A stretch of DNA of 64,000 bases, from assembly GCF_020532725.1 (NCBI RefSeq), contig NZ_JAJAVC010000011.1, positions 310,001-374,000 of the forward strand, written 5' to 3'. A program made the position numbers and the translations under genes. The DNA is from Methylobacillus arboreus (GTDB lineage: Bacteria; Pseudomonadota; Gammaproteobacteria; Burkholderiales; Methylophilaceae). Numbering within the stretch: position 1 is the first letter of the stretch; the number at the start of each line of letters is the position of its first letter. This document shows, piece by piece, positions 57,887 to 64,000 of the stretch. The notes under the pieces were generated by a model, which worked only from the letters and a program-made list of their open reading frames with translations, was not told the DNA's origin and did no database searches.

Positions 57887-58363
57887 ATGAATCAAATTCC
57901 AATTACAGTCAAAGGCGCCGAACTCCTCAAAGCCGAACTGCAACGCCTGCGTAGCGTAGACCGGCCAGCAGTGATCCAGGCGATTGCGGAAGCGCGCGCG
58001 CAGGGTGATCTTTCTGAAAATGCGGAATATGATGCCGCCAAGGAGCGCCAGAGCTTTATCGAGGGCCGGATTGCCGAAGTCGAGGCCAAGCTTTCCAATG
58101 CCATGGTGATCGACCCGAAGACCCTTAATGCGGATGGCCGTTGTGTATTCGGTGCCACGGTTGAGGTTGAGGATCTGGATAGCGGCGATATTGCCACTTA
58201 CCAGATTGTGGGGGATGATGAGGCCGATATCAAAGGCGGCAAGATTTCAATCGGTTCGCCGATTGCCCGTGCATTGATCGGCAAGGTCGAAGGGGATATT
58301 GCAGAAGTAGTAGCCCCCGGCGGCTTGCGTTCCTATGAAGTGCTCAATGTGCAGTATATCTAA
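57887..58363 (+). CDS. greA: Transcription elongation factor GreA
   Basis: A 158-residue factor that rescues backtracked RNA polymerase by stimulating transcript cleavage. The N-terminal coiled coil contains the acidic tip segment ARAQGDLSENAEYDAAKERQ, and the C-terminal domain has FGATVEVEDLDSG and SIGSPIARALIGKVEGD. The start is ATG 57887. It follows the carAB terminator, as in many proteobacteria, and is 12 bp from the small membrane protein gene downstream. Confidence 0.97.
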   Translation: MNQIPITVKGAELLKAELQRLRSVDRPAVIQAIAEARAQGDLSENAEYDAAKERQSFIEGRIAEVEAKLSNAMVIDPKTLNADGRCVFGATVEVEDLDSGDIATYQIVGDDEADIKGGKISIGSPIARALIGKVEGDIAEVVAPGGLRSYEVLNVQYI

Positions 58364-58375
58364 CGAGGTCCCGGT

Positions 58376-58831
58376 ATGAACGCATGGTCGGACAGGTTGG
58401 CATTGATCGTCATTACCTTGTGGGTAGGGGCCTTGTGGGTCGTTGGCTATGTCGTGGCGCCCAGCCTGTTCAGCCAACTGGCAGCAGATAAGCCATTGGC
58501 CGGCAACCTTGCCGGGCGTTTGTTCGAGCTGGTGGCCTATATAGGCTTTGCAAGCGCGGCCTACTTGTTGCTACACCGCTTGCTGCGTTCAGGGATTTTT
58601 GCATTGAAGCAGGGCTTTTTCTGGGCCGTGGTCATCATGCTCCTGATCGCGATTGCTGGGCAGTTCGGCATACAGCCGATGATGGCGGATCTGAAGGCGC
58701 AAGCTTTGCCTTCAGATGTAATGCATAGCGACTTTGCGGATCAATTCAGCCTTATCCATGGTATCGCCAGCGTAGGCTATCTGGTTCAGAGCCTGCTGGG
58801 ATTGGTCCTGATTTTCAAGGGCAGGCAATAA
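58376..58831 (+). CDS. DUF4149-family small membrane protein
   Basis: A 151-residue protein with four hydrophobic helices (about residues 7-27, 45-65, 78-98 and 125-145). It matches what I know as the DUF4149/TMEM205-like family, often found between greA and yhbY in betaproteobacteria. LIVITLWVGALWVVGYVVAPSLF is the opening segment. Its biochemical function is unknown. It is probably co-transcribed with greA and ends at a bidirectional terminator. Confidence 0.8.
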   Translation: MNAWSDRLALIVITLWVGALWVVGYVVAPSLFSQLAADKPLAGNLAGRLFELVAYIGFASAAYLLLHRLLRSGIFALKQGFFWAVVIMLLIAIAGQFGIQPMMADLKAQALPSDVMHSDFADQFSLIHGIASVGYLVQSLLGLVLIFKGRQ

Positions 58832-58880
58832 AGAAAAGCCGCACTCAAGCCTAGCTGGCCAAGGTTGCGGCTTCTTTTCT
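58832..58880. terminator. Bidirectional terminator between the DUF4149 gene and yhbY
   Basis: AAAAGCCGCA (58834-58843) pairs with TGCGGCTTCTTTT (58866-58878), with A-rich and T-rich ends on each side. It lies between convergent genes. Confidence 0.85.
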
Positions 58881-58888
58881 AAGAATAT

Positions 58889-59176
58889 TTATTTGGGAAT
58901 TATAATCTTGGGTTGTTCTGCCCGGCGGTAGATAACCAGCTGCTTGCCGATATGGTGCACAGGAATGGCGTTGGTCTTCTCGCATATTTCCTGCAACATT
59001 GCAGTACGGGCTGCGCGATCGTCGCCGAATACCTTGATCTTGATCAATTCATGGGATTTCAGGCTGACGTCGATTTCCTTCAGAACCTGTTCTGTCAGGC
59101 CGTTATTACCAATCATCACGACTGGGTTCAGATCGTGGCCCAAGCCACGCAGAAAACTGATTTGTTTGGAATTCAA
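58889..59176 (-). CDS. yhbY: YhbY/CRS1-YhbY (CRM) RNA-binding protein
   Basis: A 95-residue CRM-domain protein associated with 50S subunit precursors. It contains LRGLGHDLNPVVMIGNNGLTEQVLKEID and the GNxGLT loop, with an R-rich C-terminus. I placed the start at TTG 59176, which gives the usual family N-terminus (LNSKQISFLRGL). The only in-frame ATG is at 59260 and would overlap the divergent rlmE gene by 42 bp. Head-to-head with rlmE and upstream of ftsH is the conserved arrangement. Confidence 0.85.
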   Translation of the reverse strand: MNSKQISFLRGLGHDLNPVVMIGNNGLTEQVLKEIDVSLKSHELIKIKVFGDDRAARTAMLQEICEKTNAIPVHHIGKQLVIYRRAEQPKIIIPK

Positions 59177-59218
59177 TTGATTTATCTTGTTGATTCGAAA
59201 AGGCTCGCAGTTTAGCAG

Positions 59219-59842
59219 ATGAAGCGCCGACCTACCAGTAAAGCTTGGCTGCAAGAGCACGTGAATGACGAGTTCGTCAAGCGTGCGCAGCGGGATGGTT
59301 ACCGCGCACGCGCAGCTTACAAACTAATTGAAATTGATGAAAAGGATCAACTGATCAAGCCGGGCATGACCATCGTTGATCTGGGATCAGCCCCGGGAAG
59401 CTGGTCGCAGGTCGCCATGCACCGCCTTGGAGGTAAAGGACGCGTGATTGCGCTGGATATTCTTGAAATGCCGCCGGTTCCCGGCGTGGAGTTCATTCAG
59501 GGGGACTTCCGTGAAGATGCGGTATTGGCCCAGCTGGAAAAAAGTCTGGATGGAAAGCCGGTAGACCTTGTAATTGCCGATATGGCCCCCAATATCAGTG
59601 GCATCAGTGTAGTTGATCAAGCCAATGCGGCGCATTTGACCGAGTTGGCACTTGAATTCAGCCGCGATTGGTTGAAACCGGGCGGCAATTTCCTGGTCAA
59701 AGTGTTCATCGGTTCCGGATTTGACGAGATTGTGCTTGCCATGCGCGACAGTTTTGAAAAGGTGGTAACGCGCAAACCCAAGGCTTCCCGCGACCGTAGC
59801 AGTGAGGTTTATCTTCTCGGCCTGAAACGCAAGAATGCCTGA
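59219..59842 (+). CDS. rlmE: 23S rRNA (uridine-2552-2'-O)-methyltransferase RlmE (FtsJ/RrmJ)
   Basis: A 207-residue SAM-dependent 2'-O-methyltransferase acting on U2552 of 23S rRNA in 50S subunits. The N-terminal [29 protein letters not shown] is typical. [14 protein letters not shown] is the SAM site, and the catalytic K-D-K-E tetrad is represented by Lys in RAAYKL, Asp in [11 protein letters not shown], Lys in FLVKVFIG and Glu in SSEVYLL. ftsH follows 72 bp downstream, as in E. coli. Confidence 0.96.
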   Translation: MKRRPTSKAWLQEHVNDEFVKRAQRDGYRARAAYKLIEIDEKDQLIKPGMTIVDLGSAPGSWSQVAMHRLGGKGRVIALDILEMPPVPGVEFIQGDFREDAVLAQLEKSLDGKPVDLVIADMAPNISGISVVDQANAAHLTELALEFSRDWLKPGGNFLVKVFIGSGFDEIVLAMRDSFEKVVTRKPKASRDRSSEVYLLGLKRKNA

Positions 59843-59914
59843 ATATTGGGGCAGGGCAGCTAAAATAGGTTTAGAATAAAGCAGTAAATTCCCATATGAA
59901 TAAGGATCGGGACT

Positions 59915-61807
59915 TTGAATAACATCGTAAAGAACATTGCTATCTGGCTGATTGTGGCTCTGGTGCTCATGACGGTTTTCAACCAGTTCGGCCCCAAGGG
60001 TTCTTCGGAAAGCCAGGTGGTGTACTCCCAGTTCATCAATGAGGTGAAAGACGGCAGGATCGCCAAGGTCACGATAGACGGCCGCGTGCTACGGGGTGTT
60101 ACCAATGAAGGCCGTAAATTCAATACTTATGCGCCGTCTGATCCATGGTTGGTATCCGATCTCCTCAAGCACAACGTGACCGTGGAAGCCAAGCCAGACG
60201 AAGAGCCTTCTCTCCTCATGAGTATTTTTGTCTCATGGTTCCCTATGCTGTTGCTGATCGGCGTCTGGGTATTCTTCATGCGCCAGATGCAAGGTGGCGG
60301 CAAGGGCGGTGCGTTCTCGTTCGGCAAGAGCAAGGCGCGCCAACTGGATGAAAATTCCAACCACACGACCTTTGCCGATGTCGCCGGTTGCGACGAAGCC
60401 AAGGAAGAGGTTTCCGAGCTGGTGGAATTCCTGCGTGACCCGACCAAGTTCCAGAAGCTGGGTGGACGCATTCCACGCGGCGTATTGATGGTTGGCCCTC
60501 CCGGTACAGGTAAAACCCTGCTTGCCAAGGCGATTGCCGGCGAAGCCAAGGTGCCTTTCTTTACGATTTCCGGTTCCGACTTCGTTGAAATGTTCGTTGG
60601 CGTGGGTGCAGCCCGTGTGCGCGACATGTTTGAACAGGCCAAGAAAAATGCGCCTTGCATCATCTTTATTGATGAAATTGATGCTGTAGGCCGTCATCGT
60701 GGTGCTGGTACTGGCGGTGGTAATGATGAGCGTGAGCAGACGCTCAACCAGATGCTGGTGGAAATGGATGGCTTCGAGGCCAATTCCGGCGTCATTGTCA
60801 TTGCTGCTACCAACCGTGCTGATGTGCTGGACAAGGCGCTGCTGCGTCCTGGGCGTTTTGACCGCCAAGTGATGGTCGGCCTGCCCGATATCCGTGGTCG
60901 TGAGCAGATTCTCAAGGTGCATATGCGCAAGGTGCCGATTGATGCCGACGTCAAGGCCGATATCCTTGCGCGCGGTACGCCAGGTTTCTCTGGTGCCGAC
61001 TTGGCCAACCTAGTGAACGAGGCTGCATTGTTTGCGGCACGCCGCAACAAGCGCACTGTCGATATGCAAGATTTCGAGGATGCCAAGGACAAGATATTCA
61101 TGGGGCCTGAGCGCAAATCCATGATCATGCGCGAGGAAGAGCGCCGCAACACGGCTTACCACGAATCTGGCCATGCCGTCGTGGCTGCCCTGCTGCCGCA
61201 TGCCGATCCTGTGCACAAGGTGACCATCATGCCTCGCGGCTGGGCGCTGGGCCTGACCTGGCAATTGCCCGAGCATGACCGCATCAGCAACTACAAGGAC
61301 AAGATGCTGGAAGAAATTTCCATCCTGTTCGGCGGTCGTATTGCGGAAGAAATCTTCATGCACCAGATGTCCACCGGTGCTTCTAACGACTTTGAGCGGG
61401 CCACCAAGATCGCGCGCGACATGGTGACCAAATACGGCATGTCCGATGTATTGGGTACCATGGTGTATGCGGGTAGCGAGCAGGATTCGTTCTTCGGCAG
61501 CATGTCTTCCAAGACTGTGTCCGAGGCGACCCAGCAGAAGGTGGATGCGGAAATCCGACGTATCCTGGATGAGCAATATGCCGTGGCACGCAGGTTGTTG
61601 GAAGAAAACCGTGACAAGGTGGAAGTCATGACGGCAGCTTTGCTGGAATGGGAAACCATCGATGCCGAGCAGATCCAGGACATCATGAAAGGCAACCAGC
61701 CCCGTCCGCCTAAGCCTGCGCCGCCAAGCAACAAGCCTGCCGCAGATAATGATAGCGGCGGCGGCACTACGACAGAGCCTGCACCGCAGCCTGCCGCTAA
61801 AACCTAA
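59915..61807 (+). CDS. ftsH: ATP-dependent zinc metalloprotease FtsH
   Basis: A 630-residue membrane AAA+ protease. Two transmembrane helices flank a periplasmic segment (about residues 5-22 and 100-118). The AAA domain has Walker A GPPGTGKT, Walker B IIFIDEID and the second region of homology [21 protein letters not shown]. The zinc site HESGH lies near residue 415. The C-terminal tail is Pro/Lys-rich. The start is TTG 59915 with AAGGA at 59902-59906. It degrades sigma-32 and LpxC in E. coli, which would link it to the heat-shock and LPS genes here. A terminator follows. Confidence 0.97.
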   Translation: MNNIVKNIAIWLIVALVLMTVFNQFGPKGSSESQVVYSQFINEVKDGRIAKVTIDGRVLRGVTNEGRKFNTYAPSDPWLVSDLLKHNVTVEAKPDEEPSLLMSIFVSWFPMLLLIGVWVFFMRQMQGGGKGGAFSFGKSKARQLDENSNHTTFADVAGCDEAKEEVSELVEFLRDPTKFQKLGGRIPRGVLMVGPPGTGKTLLAKAIAGEAKVPFFTISGSDFVEMFVGVGAARVRDMFEQAKKNAPCIIFIDEIDAVGRHRGAGTGGGNDEREQTLNQMLVEMDGFEANSGVIVIAATNRADVLDKALLRPGRFDRQVMVGLPDIRGREQILKVHMRKVPIDADVKADILARGTPGFSGADLANLVNEAALFAARRNKRTVDMQDFEDAKDKIFMGPERKSMIMREEERRNTAYHESGHAVVAALLPHADPVHKVTIMPRGWALGLTWQLPEHDRISNYKDKMLEEISILFGGRIAEEIFMHQMSTGASNDFERATKIARDMVTKYGMSDVLGTMVYAGSEQDSFFGSMSSKTVSEATQQKVDAEIRRILDEQYAVARRLLEENRDKVEVMTAALLEWETIDAEQIQDIMKGNQPRPPKPAPPSNKPAADNDSGGGTTTEPAPQPAAKT

Positions 61808-61823
61808 ATCTGATTCAAGTTCC

Positions 61824-61870
61824 AAGGCCACAAGCCACTCGAAAGCAATGACTTCGGGACTTGTGGCCTT
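61824..61870 (+). terminator. Terminator of ftsH
   Basis: AAGGCCACAAG (61824-61834) and CTTGTGGCCTT (61860-61870) pair perfectly over 11 bp across a structured loop, followed by TATTATTT. Confidence 0.85.
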
Positions 61871-61896
61871 TATTATTTCCGTTTTTTAATCAATGT

Positions 61897-62736
61897 ATGC
61901 ATAACTCCAATCAATTCATTTGCGGCAAGTTTCAGCTTGACCTCATGCGCCCGCACGTCATGGGCATTGTCAATGTCACACCGGACTCCTTTTCCGATGG
62001 GGGCCGTTATGCCTCGGCAGAACTTGCAGTGGCGCACGCGTTGCAACTAGTGGCCGAGGGCGCCGATATCCTCGATATCGGCGGCGAATCCACCCGGCCC
62101 AATGCCACGCCTGTCAGCCTGGATGAGGAGTTGAGCCGGGTGATTCCGGTGATAGAACGTTTGGTGCGAGAGGTGGAAGTGCCGCTGTCGATTGATACCT
62201 ATAAGCCGGAAGTGATGCGCGAGGCGGTCAATGCAGGCGCTGCCATCATTAACGATATTTGTGGCTTGCAAGCGCCGGGGGCGTTGGACGCCGCGGCTGA
62301 AGGCAATGCCGGAGTTTGTTTGATGCATATGCAGGGCACGCCGCAAACCATGCAGCAAAACCCAACTTATGGGGATGTCGTGCAGGAGGTAAAAGCCTTT
62401 CTAGAGGAGCGTTTGCAGGCAAGCCAGGCTGCGGGTATTGCTGCCGAGCGTATCGTCCTCGACCCGGGCTTTGGTTTCGGCAAGCGTACTGTGCATAATA
62501 TTGCCTTGTTAAACGGCCTTCCCGAGGTGTTGAGTTTGGGGCGTCCCTTGCTTGTGGGATTGTCACGCAAATCGGTACTCGGGCAGATTCTCGGCAGTGA
62601 TGTCGACCAGCGGTTGCATGGCAGCCTCGCAGCCTCCGTGGTTTCTGTCATGAAAGGTGCTCGGATTGTCCGTGTGCATGATGTGAAGGCGACCGTTGAT
62701 GCGCTCAAGGTGGTGGATGCCGTGGTCAATGCCTGA
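61897..62736 (+). CDS. folP: Dihydropteroate synthase
   Basis: A 279-residue enzyme condensing p-aminobenzoate with the pterin diphosphate in folate synthesis; the sulfonamide target. GIVNVTPDSFSDGGRY is the N-terminal signature and DIGGESTRPNATPV the second. INDICGLQ, MHMQGTP and DPGFGFGK follow in order. ATG 61897 was chosen as the first in-frame ATG near the conserved start; there is no Shine-Dalgarno sequence. It is followed after 30 bp by glmM, an order shared with E. coli ftsH-folP-glmM. Confidence 0.96.
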   Translation: MHNSNQFICGKFQLDLMRPHVMGIVNVTPDSFSDGGRYASAELAVAHALQLVAEGADILDIGGESTRPNATPVSLDEELSRVIPVIERLVREVEVPLSIDTYKPEVMREAVNAGAAIINDICGLQAPGALDAAAEGNAGVCLMHMQGTPQTMQQNPTYGDVVQEVKAFLEERLQASQAAGIAAERIVLDPGFGFGKRTVHNIALLNGLPEVLSLGRPLLVGLSRKSVLGQILGSDVDQRLHGSLAASVVSVMKGARIVRVHDVKATVDALKVVDAVVNA

Positions 62737-62766
62737 GCGCGGCTTATAAAAGAAAAAGAGTGAATG

Positions 62767-64000
62767 ATGAGCAGAAAGTATTTTGGTACCGATGGTGTGC
62801 GCGGCAAGGTAGGGACATTCCCTATCACTCCGGATTTTGTCATGCGGCTCGGTTATGCTGCCGGGCGCGTGCTGACACGCATGGACCATCACCTGGCGCC
62901 AGGCACCAAGCCGTTGGTAATTATTGGTAAAGATACCCGCATCTCGGGCTACATGTTCGAGACTGCACTGGTCTCGGGCCTATGTGCCGGCGGTGTTAAT
63001 GTCCGCATCACTGGGCCGTTGCCGACGCCGGCCATTGCCCATGTCACCCGTGCGCAGCGTGCGCAGGCGGGCATTGTCATTTCCGCATCGCATAACCCGT
63101 TTGATGACAATGGCATCAAATTCTTCTCGGCACAGGGCACCAAACTGCCTGATGAAGTGGAACTGGCAATCGAGGCTGAATTGGATCAACCCATGGAACT
63201 GGTTCCGGCTGAGCAAATAGGCAGGGTCAAGCGTATTGATGATGCCGCGGGGCGTTATATTGAATTCTGCAAAAGCACATTTCCTAATGCGCTGGATTTG
63301 CGCGGCCTCAAGATCGTGCTCGATTGTGCCCACGGCGCGACTTATCACGTGGCACCACCGGTGTTCCACGAGTTGGGCGCAGAAGTGATCAGCATAGGCA
63401 CGAACCCGAATGGCCTTAATATCAACCTCAATGTGGGTTCCACACACCCAGAGACATTGCAAAAGGCCGTGGTGGAAAACCAGGCCGACCTCGGCATTGC
63501 ATTCGACGGTGATGGTGACCGCGTGCTCATGGTGGATGGCGATGGCCAGTTGCTGGATGGCGACCAACTGCTTTATATCATTGCCAGCCATCGGTATGAG
63601 CGCGGCCAGCTTGAGGGTGGCGTAGTTGGCACCCTGATGACCAACCTCGCGCTGGAGCATGCCCTCGGCAAAGCCGGTATTCTGTTCCAGCGTGCCAAGG
63701 TGGGTGACCGTTACGTTCTGGAGCTGCTCAATGCCAACAACTGGCAACTGGGTGGGGAGAACTCCGGGCATATCCTCTGTCTGGACAAGCACAGCAGCGG
63801 CGACGGCATCATTGCTGCCTTGCAGGTGCTGCATGCCTTGCGGGCATCCAGCCTGACACTGGCGGACTGGGGCAAGCGCTTGCCGCTTTATCCACAGGTG
63901 CTCATCAACGTCAAGGTGGCGGAACGCATCGCACTGGATGAACATCCCCAGCTACAGGCTGCGGTTAAATCTGCAGAAGATACATTGAACGGCAGCGGCC
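62767..64000 (+). CDS. glmM: Phosphoglucosamine mutase, 3' truncated by the window
   Basis: The first 411 codons of an enzyme that converts glucosamine 6-phosphate to glucosamine 1-phosphate for peptidoglycan and LPS. The start [14 protein letters not shown] is diagnostic; the phosphoserine loop is [16 protein letters not shown] near residue 100, and the metal-binding DGDGDR follows near 245. MMSRKY at 62764 is an alternative start one codon earlier. The last 30-40 codons lie outside the window, so this is a window edge, not a broken gene. Confidence 0.96.
   Translation, partial: MSRKYFGTDGVRGKVGTFPITPDFVMRLGYAAGRVLTRMDHHLAPGTKPLVIIGKDTRISGYMFETALVSGLCAGGVNVRITGPLPTPAIAHVTRAQRAQAGIVISASHNPFDDNGIKFFSAQGTKLPDEVELAIEAELDQPMELVPAEQIGRVKRIDDAAGRYIEFCKSTFPNALDLRGLKIVLDCAHGATYHVAPPVFHELGAEVISIGTNPNGLNINLNVGSTHPETLQKAVVENQADLGIAFDGDGDRVLMVDGDGQLLDGDQLLYIIASHRYERGQLEGGVVGTLMTNLALEHALGKAGILFQRAKVGDRYVLELLNANNWQLGGENSGHILCLDKHSSGDGIIAALQVLHALRASSLTLADWGKRLPLYPQVLINVKVAERIALDEHPQLQAAVKSAEDTLNGSG

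Overview
The window is chromosomal DNA of a Gram-negative bacterium, almost certainly a betaproteobacterium. Gene content and neighbourhoods (hrcA next to hemH, nadK-recN-bamE-dapB, sigma-32 promoters on grpE and dnaK, a P. aeruginosa-like LPS core locus, edd-eda) and a GC content in the mid-fifties suggest the Methylophilaceae, perhaps Methylobacillus. That name is inference from memory, not a database match. Coding density is high. Several genes appear to start at TTG or GTG. I found no tRNA, rRNA, CRISPR array, prophage or complete insertion sequence.

Layout. 1-5.5 kb: the tail of an M16 peptidase, its inactive-looking partner, rsmD, coaD, a 2[4Fe-4S] ferredoxin, gloA and a pta-ackA pair. 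5.6-14.8 kb: an MdtABC-type RND efflux operon (adaptor, two pumps, outer-membrane lipoprotein) behind a 17-bp palindrome. 14.8-15.1 kb: a 269-bp nested inverted-repeat element. 15.2-18.4 kb: an HSL-family esterase, then leuA behind a leucine-rich leader peptide with downstream hairpins. 18.4-20.6 kb: a Bcr/CflA transporter and an AT-rich solitary HNH nuclease gene. 20.7-24.5 kb: grpE, dnaK and dnaJ on the minus strand, with good sigma-32 promoters before grpE and dnaK.

24.6-46.5 kb is mainly a lipopolysaccharide inner-core locus. waaC diverges from waaG-waaP-cptA-(double kinase)-(carbamoyltransferase). After edd-eda come a HAD phosphatase, a kinase-glycosyltransferase fusion and two more glycosyltransferases. 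On the minus strand lie hldD-gmhA-hldE-waaF-(GT4)-waaL. Together these genes make ADP-heptose, add heptose I/II and glucose, decorate the core with phosphate, phosphoethanolamine and probably carbamoyl groups, extend it, and ligate polymer. The edd-eda pair completes the Entner-Doudoroff route inside this locus.

46.5-64 kb is housekeeping: hemH and hrcA (minus strand), then nadK, recN, bamE, dapB, carA-carB, greA, a small membrane protein, yhbY (minus), rlmE, ftsH, folP and glmM (cut by the window end).

The most unusual items are the nested repeat element, which holds two oppositely oriented 55-nt structured cores of identical geometry; the leucine leader in front of leuA; the fusion of a degenerate LPS kinase domain with a GT4 glycosyltransferase; and two related hairpin repeats after edd and hemH.
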